A stretch of DNA of 64,000 nt. Origin: Symbiodinium kawagutii (taxonomy: Eukaryota; Sar; Dinophyceae; Suessiales; Symbiodiniaceae). Positions 45,800-57,382 of the stretch are shown in pieces. Location of the stretch: assembly GCA_009767595.1 (NCBI GenBank), contig VSDK01024070.1, positions 62,395 to 126,394 on the forward strand, given 5' to 3'. Under the pieces are notes generated by a model. The model did no database searches. It saw only the letters and a list, made by a program, of their open reading frames with translations, and was not told the DNA's origin. Within the stretch, counting starts at the first letter, position 1. The number at the start of each line of letters is the position of its first letter. A program made the position numbers and the translations under genes.

Positions 45800-46546
45800 T
45801 ATGATGCCATGATATAGTATAATACCATAAATCATAAGAAAATCGCACGAAAACTGGCGTCGCATGCCTGTGCTCATCCCAAGCTTAGGCAACCAGGACC
45901 CGTTCGGTCGCCGAGTTCACGCTCGGCATGGTGGCCCAGCGCTGGGAGCGGGGTGGCGATGATTTTCGTCGAGATTTTCTACGGGTTTTCTCATGTTTTC
46001 TACGATTTTTATGGTTGTTTTTAGCAATGTTTCTATGTTTAGGTTGATTTTTTTTCTATGATTTCATGATTGTGTTTGTAATTGTTTTTCAATTATGTTG
46101 TTTCAGGTGTTTTTGTGGTCTCTTCTCCCATGCTTTTGGCCATGTTTACCAACGATGCTGCGGTGATGTGCTATAGCTTAATTTGATATATTGAATTTGT
46201 CATCGAATCATAACTTGAGGAAGCAATATTCGTTTTAGCTTGGTTACAAATGAACGATCGTGTTTTCCGTGTTAAGGTTGTGAATAGTTGCGTGCCCAGG
46301 TGCTGTGGTAGGGCCGATCCTCTGAGATGCCCCGGTAAAAAAATAGGCCTCATACAGGTGCCATATCCCATCATGTCCCCTATTGGTTTCGTGTTTCGCC
46401 ATGAACGCTGCGAATCCACCCGCGGATTTGAAACGCGCTAAGGTGACGCCTACATCAATTCTGGTGCGACAGATTCAGCCGCCAGGATGGGAACCCGGTG
46501 TTGGGTCAGTTGGGTCCCCGTCGATTCACCGGGTTATTCACCAATT

Positions 46547-46647
46547 GATGGTTTCTTAAGCCATAGGGAACCTCCAAAAATGGATGGTTTATTACTATAA
46601 GAAGTTAATAATGGATGACTTGGGGGTACCCCTATTTTGAGAAACAC
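46547..46647. mobile_element. family B element, diverged copy
   Basis: The left end GATGGTTTCTTAAGCCATAG is diverged. The right end GGGGGTACCCCTATTTTGAG then AAACAC is well preserved. Confidence 0.7.
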
Positions 46648-47554
46648 TCAATTTTCGTCATTTGCCATCATTGACCTTTCATGATCATCAACTATGAAGA
46701 ATCAGCATTACCCAGCATCAAAGATAGTGACCGATTGCTGTAACTAAGTGGGGGTGCGGGATGCATTTGATGGACCAGCCCATCAGAGAAGCTTGAATCA
46801 TTGTTCTGGCCGAGATCAAGGCAGCTGGAGCAGGCGTGCTTTGAGAGTAGCTAGAAATCCTCGCAGTTCAAGCCTTTCTCACTGCACCGGCCTAAGCTTG
46901 AGGCTTGGCGAATCTTAATGATCTCTTAGGACTTTAATTCAAGCCAGTATTGGGGCACATTAGGAGAAAAAAGGGCCCTTATTGATCCTTGCTGACCGAA
47001 AATGATTTATTGACGGTAAATACTTTCTAATTGATCCATCTAGTGATCCTTCCATTGATCCTCGAGCTGACCTTCAAAATTTGGTGAAGTGCTTGCTGCA
47101 CACCGCTTCGCCACCAATCTCCAGGAGCTTCCAGGCCTGGTCGGCATTGCGCTTAGTGAGCGCTGCGACGCGTTTCGAGGGACACTGAGTTGGAAATTGG
47201 CACAGAGAGATCTGAGATAAGTAACTGACATGCCTGAGAGATATGCATAGATATGAAATTTTGGCGATTACGTATATCATAACTGGAAGTATTGGTATAG
47301 CTGTATGGAGTTTACAACTATGTGATTATAACATATTCTGGTAGCTATGAGGTGGTGTTGTAGCTGTTGATGCTATTGGCTACTTACTTTAGTTGTATCA
47401 GAGATATGTGGTTGGTATTAGTTATGTTTTTTTGTGAGGCTGTCCATTTGCCCAATGACGGTCATGAAAACATCTGAAAAGCACCAATTCGGCCAGTTTT
47501 GAGGGACAACCCGCATAGCTTGGGTTAAAAGTTGGCCACTTGGCTGAGATTTAG

Positions 47555-47635
47555 GGGTTTCTCAAAAAAAGGGGCACCCCCCAAATCTTCCAAAACTAGC
47601 CATTTATAGCAATGAACCAACCAGATTTGCTTTGT
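47555..47635. mobile_element. family B element, left half
   Basis: GGGGTTTCTCAAAAAAAGGG followed by GCACCCCCCAAATCTTCC; the right end is missing. Confidence 0.6.
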
Positions 47636-48154
47636 CATCTCCTGTGCTTTTTGCAGCGGGCGTGAAAAAGGTCATCCTCCCTGTGCCCATCACCTGGCAT
47701 CGTGTGGGGCGGAGGCGCTAGGATGGGGCGCCCGAAACTTACTTAGGAGGACCGAGGGATGCAACGGATTTCAGGGATGTTGATGTTTGACCTTTGGAAA
47801 ACGAAAGAAAATAATGGAAAATATAGAAAAAATATGGAAACATGTCAAACTATGTATAGGAAATTGCATTCACATATGCCAGAGAAGAGTGTTCGAGAAG
47901 GTGTATACTGGAACTTTCACTTGTAGATGAACTCGGTGAAAATCAGAGAGAGCACGGTGTTTCTTGTGAGGTTGTTTGCATTTGTTTCTAGATGCCATCA
48001 TTTGACTCGACTTTGCTGTTGATTTATAGTAGAAATATGTGAGTGTTGGCGGCGGCACGGTCGGGGGTGTAGATGTTTGACAGGCATCAGAATTTCTCCT
48101 GGCAAGCTTTTTGCCGGATATCATTCAACAAACACTTGCAGAGATATTGGATGC

Positions 48155-48184
48155 TGTTGGTTGGGAGGGAATTAAGGAGTAAGG
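48155..48184 (+). repeat. dispersed 30-bp repeat, copy 2
   Basis: TGTTGGTTGGGAGGGAATTA followed by AGGAGTAAGG; matches 398-427 with two changes. Confidence 0.6.
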
Positions 48185-48828
48185 GCCATCCAAAGGGGAA
48201 GCTAGAGAGGAGCGACACAAAAAAGAAGTGCTGCAACGTGTTTTAACCAAAAGGTAGGAAACTACCCTATAGAAAAGGATGCGAACCTAGAAATCGTTGA
48301 TGGTTAGAATAATTCAACAGCTTCGAATACATATAATATGTCATATATGTCAATGTGACTGACAATTGTGTTTCCCAGCATTATAGAAACACCATTTGCT
48401 GACTCCTGGCTTTCGGGCCTTTGTTCAAGATAAGTAGGGGCTGGAGATGGCTGTGCTCCGAAGCCATCCGGGCCGTCCAAAACTGAATCTCCACGGGCTC
48501 CAATTGAACATGCCTTGAGCGCCAGGCTCATCGCGAGTGCCTCCCCACAACTACGCTCCACAAGGATCAGGTTTGTATCTCAGCGTTGCTTGTGCACAGC
48601 AATGTGCCCGGTGCAAGAGTTTAAGGGATGGATTTGAACAGTCAAGTTTTGCTATGCTGGATGTTGATGCATGTTGTCCTTTTTGCAGATGTTTTGGCCT
48701 GAACGCAAGGTGTAAAGATGGTCATGACAGCTCACGGAGATTTTGGAAACTGCTCAAAGCAGCTGATGTCGTCACAAAGGATACTATGAAATACATTGAT
48801 TTTATTCATGCATATACAGATCGTAGTC

Positions 48829-48870
48829 GTGGTCATCATCACCATCACTGTGTCATCATCACCATCACTG

Positions 48871-48925
<55 letters not shown>
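48829..48925 (+). repeat. (CAT)n microsatellite
   Basis: Interrupted then perfect CAT repeats. They produce long Ser, His or Asp runs in overlapping open frames, which explains the 283-codon frame over this region. Confidence 0.9.
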
Positions 48926-48926
<1 letters not shown>

Positions 48927-49499
48927 ATCACCATCAAAAATTTTGTCATTATCGTCATGTTCATGGGAATCATCGAGATCATACCGATAGGCTCGGATGG
49001 ATTTTCCCCGAAGAGTTCGGTATTCCTTGCGGCTGTCCAGGCTTCAAGGCGTTGCCACTGCGGGGTGTGGAAGCCTGGGTGTGTGCACAAACCATTGGTT
49101 AACAATTGGCATGGGCTTGTGGACTCACAAGGGCTCCCGTTTCCCCACCCCCTCCAATCAACACACAATCCATCGGGCAAATCGTATCGAATCGTTGGTT
49201 TGAGGATACTTTGCCCATGGATGCTCCCGCTTGAGCAACATCGAGATTTCTCGTGGATTGATCGTGTTTGGATCATGACTGATAGATTGGACGTGAAGGG
49301 GGCCACAAAAAAACAGCTACATACTGCGTTTGTCAAAACCATCATCTACAAACAAAAGCATTGTCACGTACTTGGCCAATGTATATAATATATTCTCAAC
49401 GAACAGAACTGTTAACCATCATTGTGAAGCATCACTCTAGCCATCGTTTCTCACCAATTCAGGGATAATAATTTTGAGCCAGAAAGATCCAGAAGACAA

Positions 49500-49518
49500 G
49501 GTGTGTGTGTGTGTGTGC
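49500..49518 (+). repeat. (GT)n microsatellite
   Basis: GTGTGTGTGTGTGTGTG tract. Confidence 0.85.
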
Positions 49519-50210
49519 ATGTGCGAGGGGCCAACTGCATGTTGTACGTCATGTGATGGGAATCTGTTTGGACTACTGTACCTATGTTAGCTCCAGTGGT
49601 AGCAAATTCTCGCAGCACGGCCCATTGTGAACCTGGCAAATTGAAGCAGTAAAAATGATTGCTTGGTGGGCATGCTCTTAGTAAAATGAAAAATGCGGTA
49701 CCTAATGGCTAGCTAGCCAGGATAATATCCGTTCATGTTTCCCCAAGGTCAGGATAGTTGGGTCAATTTGGCTCAGGTTGGCAATTCAAATGGTCATGAG
49801 TCATTCACTCGTGTTTGGGTGTCATCGTCAGCTTCAGACATTTGTGAGGGGAGGGTGCAGATGTCTTTGGGCACTGCCTCTGAGACGAACAACTTGGACG
49901 TTTGTGAGGCTTCCGCTGTGTAGATTTGATGTCCATGCCATTCTATATGTCGCATGTCAACTCGGCGAGTGGTTGTTGCCGTGTTGGGAACGTAGTGGGC
50001 GTTGTGGTTAGTGATTCGCCCCAGCCACACCCAATCAAATCAATCAAATCAAACCAATTTCGACGCCCTGGTGTGTACACAAACTGCCCAAGATGAGGTG
50101 ACACATCACTCAAAACCCAAGTTGCCAGAACGGCCAAAAAAATGTGATAAAATGTATTAAAATGTGCTTAATCAGTCATACCGGCTGGTCACGTATGACA
50201 GCATAAAAAC

Positions 50211-50315
50211 TAGCTGGTGGTTTTAAACGCTTTTATCATCCCTATTAATTAGGGATGATTGGCTGATAGACAAATATGTTTATTATGTTTCGTAGGGGCT
50301 GAAACCACCAACCAT
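50211..50315. mobile_element. family A miniature element, copy 6
   Basis: TAGCTGGTGGTTTTAAACGC on the left and GGGGCTGAAACCACCAACCA on the right. The inside has a small ATCCCTATTAATTAGGGAT palindrome not seen in other copies. Confidence 0.8.
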
Positions 50316-51005
50316 AAAATGAGAGCTGTGTTTGGTCATGCTGTAGCAGCATGGAGTCTCCCAAGTGAGGTCAGGAAGACACTTGCCACAAGTCCCAGTA
50401 GTAGCCCTGGCACGCCGGTAAGCGACAGCTGATGTGCTACCTGCTACTTCCATTTCGGGTGTTTGGTTGCATAGATGTTACCAACGTACTCGGTTGGTTG
50501 AAGGTTTGCTCAGGTTGTTTATCCCCATTTTGTGGTGATTGCATCCATCAACATGCTGTAAATTATAGTCATTTGCATGCAATAATGCACTGCCGCAAAA
50601 AAAAGCGGAAAATGTTGCCCTCACAACCGTAGCATCAGCCATATTGCAGCTTCACCATCTGAAACCACTAGTCGGGGCATTTGGCCGGCATGGCAAGCAG
50701 CAAACATGAGATGGTGGTGTTTGTATTGGTCGGCAACGCTTTTTGTTCCCAGACTTTGCCCCCAAAGAAACACCTAAAAAAGAAGAATAGGATCTCAATA
50801 TCTACCACCAGTGTACGTAAGGAGACCAGCTGACCACTTATTGCCTCAATGAATTGAATTATATATGGAGAAGAAGAATATACTATATATATATATATAC
50901 CGGTACCCTTAGCAACGGTATAGACTATGATATATGTGTTGAGCATGTAAATAATGGCATTTCATGAATAGCATGTCAAGATACTAACTATATTTGTGCT
51001 TCTAC

Positions 51006-51105
51006 ATGGATGTCAAAATAAAGGACCCCCCAAATCATCCTTTGTGGAAGCATTTTTTGTAATCAACCAACCACGACTCCCAAACTGGCTTGAGAAACCA
51101 CCATC
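51006..51105. mobile_element. family B element, diverged copy
   Basis: Left end ATGGATGTCAAAATAAAGGA then CCCCCCAAATCATCC; right end GGCTTGAGAAACCACCAT. Confidence 0.65.
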
Positions 51106-51485
51106 TAGTTCCTCAAAAACCATGGAATCCCCCCAAAATCAACCATGAACTAGCTTGGGAAACAGGTTGATACCCCCTAGTATCAACCATTGCATGGTTG
51201 CTACGTCCCCCCCCTATGATCCCCACTGGATCTTTAGATGCGACTCCTGCCGCTGGTGCCACGAGGCCAAGTCCCGTCCGCGCCGTCGCCCTCGGCGACG
51301 TCGCAGCCGGCCACGGTGCAGGAAGCGAACCGGATGAGTCCCAAAGATCAGGACCACGGGGGAAGCGATGGGAGGGCGGATGGATGTGGATGGATGTGGA
51401 TGGTGAATGAGATGGGGATGGGAGGGTGGACGGTTGATGTGAAAACATGGTTGATGATGGTTAATGGCTGAAGCAGACTTGGCTG

Positions 51486-51502
51486 AAGGCGATCGAGAGA
51501 GG
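51486..51502 (+). repeat. GA-tail motif
   Basis: AAGGCGATCGAGAGAGG, preceded by GGCTGAAGCAGACTTGGCTG, similar to the lead-in at 52,110 and 53,588. Confidence 0.6.
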
Positions 51503-52071
51503 TTGATGGCTGATTATCCGCAATGGTCGGTAATTAATGATTACCATTGATTAACTATGATTGTATAATTACTCTATAAGTTTTCATGGGGCAAAGCCGG
51601 AATAACATATATTTACTGGTTTTCGAGAAATTGGCGTTTCTCAAAATTGTGGATGTAGACTGGTGTTGTTTAAAATGTGTCAATGAGATCAGCGATGATA
51701 CCAATTGATACCATCGGATACCTCTGGACGACGCGACAGTTTTGGCGATTGCCAATCTGGGGGATTAAGCATCACTCACTGAGGACGATCCTACCGTGTT
51801 CCAGTTGTGAATTTTGGACTTTGCGTTGTTCAAACTTTGTGGCATCGAGCAATCAGTTTCAAAGAGTGTGCATAGCATATGCGCGTTTCCAGACATATAA
51901 ATCTCTACATGAGGCAAACCTTCAAGAGCCCAGAAAATGCAATTTCCCATTCGCGTTCATGCATTCGCGCAGAGGTGTGTTTCCAGATTTACTTTTGGAG
52001 TCGGTTTTTAGCTCCATAACTTGTTGTTAACAATAACAACTGTAACTATAGTTTGGGACCAGGCGACCTGA

Positions 52072-52164
52072 CCGCGATGGAGAGAGAGAATAATCAAGAG
52101 TGAAATGTACATGGCTGAGGCAGATCTGATTTGAAGGCGATAGAGAGAGAGAGAGATAGAGAGA
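52072..52164 (+). repeat. two GA-tail motifs in a row
   Basis: CCGCGATGGAGAGAGAGAAT at 52,072, then GGCTGAGGCAGATCTGATTT and GAAGGCGATAGAGAGAGAGA up to 52,164. The lead-in GGCTGAGGCAGATCTGAT is shared with 53,588. Confidence 0.7.
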
Positions 52165-53006
52165 ACTGTACACTATCATAACTCCACCACTGTTATGCTT
52201 ATACACATCACGGTCATAACCATCCATACCACAAGTATAGTTGCTATAAACTTGTACACACTACTATCATAACCAGTTAAACTGGTATATCATAACATAT
52301 CACAGCCATATATGATAGAGATAACTGCTAAAGGTAACCAGTTATATCATAGCCATATATCATAGCCATCTATACCACAAGATACCTAGCACATGAAGAG
52401 ATAACTGCTAAAGGTGACCACCTCAGACTGTCCGCCTCAGGAGGCCACTCGCTTAGAGGCCATGCGTATGGCTGTGGCGGCGGCCGCATCACAGTATCTT
52501 GGCGCCACCGCACGTGGCGGTTGGAAATGCTTGGCGCATCACTGGGTTGGTTATGACCAATGAGATGCGCCAATAACTGGGAGACTTCTGCACTGGGAGA
52601 CAATAGCAGATGGATTCGATGGGTTTCCTGTGTCTAGATTTTTTTCGCCATTTCCATGACACAGCCATCGGTCAATGATAACCATGATAACTTGCAACTT
52701 GCAACTGTTGATCATAAGCATAGTTGAGGGGCTATCATAGTGGCTACTGTATCAGAATCAATGGTAGCAATGAAAGAACCACGATTCACAAGGGACAGCG
52801 GTGGTCATTGATGATACTTGATGGTGGCAATCACTTAGACAAACAGGCCCACCATTTGTCAACAAATATCACTGCAAGCAGTTCAACATACCAAGTGCTG
52901 CCTATCAATAGCCAACCAGGTTCCAATCACTCCCATGCGCCAGCTCTGGATGAACCGATGTGAGTTTTCCCATGGTTTCCCTTTCAACCAGGATAGGAAG
53001 GACCAG

Positions 53007-53118
53007 GGATCCGCAATGGGGAACCTTGAAGCGCTGGAGCCTGGACAAACTGATAGAATTTTGGTTCCAAATCCGCCGGAAAACCGTGGAGATCACCACA
53101 GAGATTTTCTGGTGCCCA
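53007..53118 (+). CDS. possible orphan exon, unrecognised
   Basis: After the acceptor GACCAG|G a frame reads DPQWGTLKRWSLDKLIEFWF, then QIRRKTVEITTEIFWCP, before a GC donor at 53,119 (CCCAG|GCGTAG). It is Trp/Phe- and Arg-rich with helical spacing. There is no recognised domain and no partner. It might be a fragment of a host gene or of a mobile element. Confidence 0.3.
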
Positions 53119-53587
53119 GGCGTAGGGCGTCCTCGGCTGCCATATGTTTGAGCATTCTGCGTTTGAAAGACATCGTGCAATACAAGCCAAGCCCTTGAGA
53201 GAGTCCATGACATTGAAATCCCCATGTTGGGTGAGTAGTTGTCCCTGCTGTTGATTCTATCTGCAGTGTGGTTCGAACTGATACCTCTATTTGCTGTTGT
53301 TTGTTTGGGATTTTCCTCCTGGGTGGATCACGCATCGGGTCCAGTCAGCCATGCCAGTTTGCAGGTAACTCTTCCCGCGAAGCTTTGGCCAAGTCTTGGT
53401 TAATCCAGCCAAGAGAAATCCTAGAACTTAGACACGTGCAAGCAATTTAGAGGATTTCTTGGATTTAGAGGGATTATATAGTAATAAATAATAGAGAGAA
53501 CCCACTGCCTGCCTGGGTAGTTGCCCCTGTTTGTTTCATGTCTATTTAGCAGTGCGAAAGAACTGCCTTTGTCTCGCCCCTCATCTA

Positions 53588-53627
53588 GGCTGAGGCAGAT
53601 CTGATCTGAAGACAATGAAGAGAGAGA
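53588..53627 (+). repeat. GA-tail motif, diverged
   Basis: GGCTGAGGCAGATCTGATCT followed by GAAGACAATGAAGAGAGAG. It directly precedes a small inverted-repeat element. Confidence 0.6.
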
Positions 53628-53633
53628 ACCCCC

Positions 53634-53806
53634 ACAAGGTGGGCCCCCCTAGTTATAAGTTGATTAATAAACCATTAGACTATCATTATAGTGTACTATA
53701 GTTATGTTATATCGTTATATCTACCAAAACTGTTAGTTATATCTACCATAACTGTTAGTTACCCTAGTTATATCTCAAGTTAGCTAACTAAGGGTGCCCA
53801 CCTTGT
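53634..53806. mobile_element. 173-bp inverted-repeat element overlapping a splice donor
   Basis: ACAAGGTGGGCCCCCCTAGT then TA at the left end pairs with TAACTAAGGGTGCCCACCTT then GT at the right end, with a few mismatches. Internally there are repeats of CTACCAxAACTGTTAGTTA. On the minus strand the right end supplies the AAG|GTGGGC donor of the exon at 53,802-53,978, as expected for an intron-generating element. Confidence 0.65.
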
Positions 53807-53978
53807 TGTACTCCTCGAGTTTCGAGGGGCCCACCGTGGCCCACTCCGTTGTGCTCGCTGCGCAACGATCAAGGCCCAAGATCTTGCCGAGAGAAGGTGC
53901 CCCGGTTTGCCCTCCCTGAGCAGTGGCCAAACGAAGGGGGTGGATCACTGGGGCGAGGATCATCACCGTGACAGCCAT
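53802..53978 (-). CDS. probable minus-strand exon with hydrophobic start, unrecognised protein
   Basis: From the ATG at 53,978 the minus frame reads MAVTVMILAPVIHPLRLATA, then QGGQTGAPSLGKILGLDRCA, and ends TVGPSKLEEYNK at a donor AAG|GTGGGC. The start is hydrophobic and could be a signal or membrane segment; the rest is clearly protein-like. The frame is also open upstream of this ATG, so it may be an internal exon. It ends in phase 0. No family is recognised. It lies on the strand opposite to the NSUN2-like and ankyrin genes. Confidence 0.5.
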
Positions 53979-56900
53979 GGCAAGGCTTATCCACCCATCA
54001 GTGATGGTCCATCAGTTTCTGCTGACTGTTCTGGGAAGATTCTCCAACGATTCCTCGTTCAGGGACACTAGTCATCAACCGTGCTTGATCTAGCCCTTTG
54101 AATGTTATCACCATCATCATCCTGAACCTCATGCTCATCCTTATCCTCATTTGTGTCGCCATCATCATCACCATTGTCATCGTCGCCGACGTCGTCATCA
54201 TCATCATCATAATCATCATCCCTGTTGGTCCAAACTCGTCAAACGGGCACCCTAAGGGTTGCAGGACTGGGCTACAGGTGAGTGGCAAGCATCCTAATGA
54301 CCAATCATGAAGAACCATCAATCTACGTATCATTCGCGATCACTTACCCTTTGGTAGTCCCTATTTTGGTTGCCCTAAAAATCACCAGTTTCGACAGGCA
54401 AGCCACCTATACATGATGGATTTTCCAGGCAAGCAGGTCAATTGGCCAGAGTGTAAGTAACGAGTCAAAAAAAACATCAATGAAACATCACAATACCATT
54501 TAAGCATCTCTATGGGTGCATCATCACATCCATCAACGAACCACCAAAACACAGACAGCGGCGCACTGCCACAGGTCCCAGGATGCTCATTTAGGGTGGC
54601 CAAAGCTGACTCCCAGGCATCACTGGGCTTGGAAACATCTCGGCGCGGATAAAATTGCATGGCAAAGATCTGTGGGACGTGTAGTTTTGTTGTTTGGATG
54701 AGGCTTTAGTAAGAATGGTCATGTACCGCTCAAGTCTATGTGCATATGCCAAGTTCCATGCCCTGTTTGGGCAGAACGCAAAAGCCCTTTCCAGCCAGCC
54801 TTTCGACTTCACCAGCCTTGAACAGCGCATATGGAATGTGTGTAGGCTGCGGTTTGGTATGGGATCAGCCTTTGGATCATGGATGGATTCTTTTAATCCA
54901 TTACGAGCTACCTGTGAAGCAGCATACCCTGTTGCAAAGATGTTGCCTTCTTTGGTCGAATCCCCTGTTTGTCGCTGCCAACGCAGGAGAATGATGATCC
55001 TTTGAGACGAAAGCTGGTTGGTGGTTGGAGTAAATGGTTAGTTGCTGGTTACATACTCATGGTTTTTGACACGTTTGTTTTTCTCAACATTTCAGATGGT
55101 TGACAGCTTGACGGGCATATTTCGGGACGGCTACTAACCACCAACTGGGAAGTCTGATGTTTGCATAGAATTCGGTGCAGCTGAAGCAGAGTCTTCTGAG
55201 TTCGTTCCTGTCGCCCGTGATGCCTGGAGCAAGACTCATCATAATGAATTACAATTTCTTAAACATTGTAACCTCATGTACCCTATAAAGTTTGGATTTT
55301 ACAAACAGCATGTGCTACTCCACACCCGGCCACATTTTGCAATGCCAATGCTGAAGCTGAAATGCCCCGGCGTCAACCTGAGTTCACATTGCCAACCGCC
55401 TCACCGCTACCAGCGCCCGGCATCACCCGCGAATTTAAGCCCCGTGCAATCGCTTTATCCAGGCGGTAAAAAGTTGACCGCCGCTGCTAGAATGAGATCC
55501 TACCCTTGCAGTTACCTGGTGAGTAACTAAGGGGCCCCAAATGGAGACGCTTACCTAGTGCAAAGGTAGCTGGAAGGGTAGGGATAGTTAATGGTGAACA
55601 AGCTATGGCCGATGATTGAGCGGCCTCATATCTGCATGTAACCTTCATTCTGGGGAGTCAGGGGGCCTTTCTACGAGCCAACTCTTGCCAGACGCTTCAT
55701 GGTGAGTATGAATATGCTCATTATGGGCTAATAGTACAAGATAGCATGATATATCATGCGCATCAGGTTGGAAGGCTTGGGTTTGCACATAATCATTCCC
55801 AAATATGCTGGTCATTATTGCTCAAGTGGCTTGATCCAAAATAGCCTATTGAATTATACCCTGAACCCACCCTAGGTTTGCTGCTGGCCTCGTTGCCCGT
55901 CCCCAGTCCATTGACTCCGTAGGAGCAGGGGTTCGCGCGGAAGCTGCGGTTAGCTCCGCTAGGGTACTCGTACTACCTAGTCCTCTTACTCGGTCAAGTG
56001 GTGAGGCCTCGGTACAGCTGGAGTGACCAGCGTTGGGTATGTATTTGGTGGATCCAGATGTGAAATACCTATAGCTTGTGGTGTTGATACCACTGAAGCT
56101 GTCCATGTCGTGGTACAGCCTCCCAAAGCATTAAACCTATAGGGATATAGGTGTCCGGAGTGGATCCCGAGCAGAAGGTAGAAAAAGAGGAAGCGCATCA
56201 GCGATGCTGTGCCTTGAGGATTTTATGAAATACTAATGGCATATCTAACAAATACAAACTAATACAATAATATGATAGGGTCAATATTGTAGCATTCCAT
56301 AGGGAGGCAGCCTGAATATATGTTACAGAATGCTGTGAGGAATCGCAAGCAAAAACTAGTGAAAAAGCCTTTACCCGCACGCCGCCCATTTTCGGGTTCA
56401 AGCTGTTACGTTGGTTGTTGCTTTTCATGAGCCGATGATTTCAGTTTGTGACCAGTGGGTTGGAGGGTTTGTGGCACATTATGCAACAGCGTGTTGTTCA
56501 AGATGGATGTTCATGCTTAGGTTTCAAATCCACCCCACCCATTGCACGAAGCAAATGTTTGTTTTTTGCCAGTGCCGGATGCAATCATGCACCAAATAAA
56601 TCTCACATCTCCCATATGCAGATGTTGTCCTAGGTGAGGGGGTTAGTGGGTTGCTGTTTGTCCAGCGCCTGACTTACCAACAGCTGCTGGTAACCGCTAG
56701 GATCACCCAGGCTGCCGTCAACAAGAAATCTGGCCGTTGGCCACTCCGACATTGCGCCATGGAGTTCGGCATCCTCTGGGATCAAACTTAGACATGGAAT
56801 GCGATGAACTTTTCACCGCCTGGACCTTAGACCGCGGTGGCCCATTTGCAGACTTGGAATGCTCCCAAAGTCGCTAAAACCGCTCACTTGTGCAACAAAT

Positions 56901-57293
56901 TTTGATCGAACCTATTCTGGAAACTAGGTTGGTCCAAGTATGTCCAAGTTATTGCTGCGTCAGCCCGGGTACCGTGGCTTGGTTTGCTCAAGGCTTCGTC
57001 ATTGCTGGGATTTGCCACCCGGATGTGGGTGGCCACAACTGCCAGGGCCAACTCGGACGCCTCCCCTGATCCACGTAACGATGTTCATTATATGCCCAGG
57101 GGCCTCCAGGGGGACACATTCGTGCATACATGCATCAATAGGTAGAATCAGAATCAGTCGTGCACACACAGTTGCTCGTGCACACACGGTTACGTGGAAC
57201 TGTGTACAACCACTTGCACTTCTACACCCCATGACCTGCAATGACATACCATGTGCGTGTGCGCACGGGGATGACACGGGGTCATCCTTGAGC
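53979..57293. other. spacer with unresolved coding-like stretches
   Basis: Near 54,540-54,660 a minus frame reads RRDVSKPSDAWESALATLNE. Near 54,730-54,840 a plus frame reads FHALFGQNAKALSSQPFDFT. Near 54,940-54,990 a plus frame reads SNPLFVAANAGE, reminiscent of an ankyrin helix. Near 55,360-55,520 a frame is Ser/Pro-rich. A stretch at 55,870-56,030 is open on both strands. None could be tied to a gene model. Confidence 0.35.
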
Positions 57294-57382
57294 ATGGCAT
57301 CAGTGTCCAAGGTCAAGGTGCTTCGGCTCAATGGGGAACCGATGGAGTTGCAAGTGCCATTGGATGCCAAGATCAGCGACCT
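57294..57382 (+). CDS. ankyrin gene exon A: start and ubiquitin-like strand
   Basis: ATG at 57,294 opens MASVSKVKVLRLNGEPMELQ, then VPLDAKISDL, the first two strands of a ubiquitin-like fold typical of these dinoflagellate proteins. It ends at a GC donor (GACCT|GCCGGG) in phase 2. A longer upstream frame exists, but its sequence is not protein-like, so this ATG is preferred. Confidence 0.75.

Larger units (their letters stand above)
40712..53006. other. long spacer, repeat-rich, few weak candidates
   Basis: No gene is recognised. GC-rich stretches open in several frames lie at 47,050-47,170, 48,400-48,560 (minus frame reading LALKACSIGARGDSVLDGPD) and 51,220-51,360 (all frames open). None has a domain or a consistent splice pair. 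Family A, B and C elements, GA-tail motifs and microsatellites account for much of the structure. Confidence 0.4.

Noticed and set aside
48537..49388. 283-codon plus-strand open frame, one of the longest in the window
   Set aside because: It starts at GTG rather than ATG, runs through a CAT microsatellite that cannot form stops in this frame, and shows no domain. An equally long minus-strand frame with an Asp run covers the same repeat.
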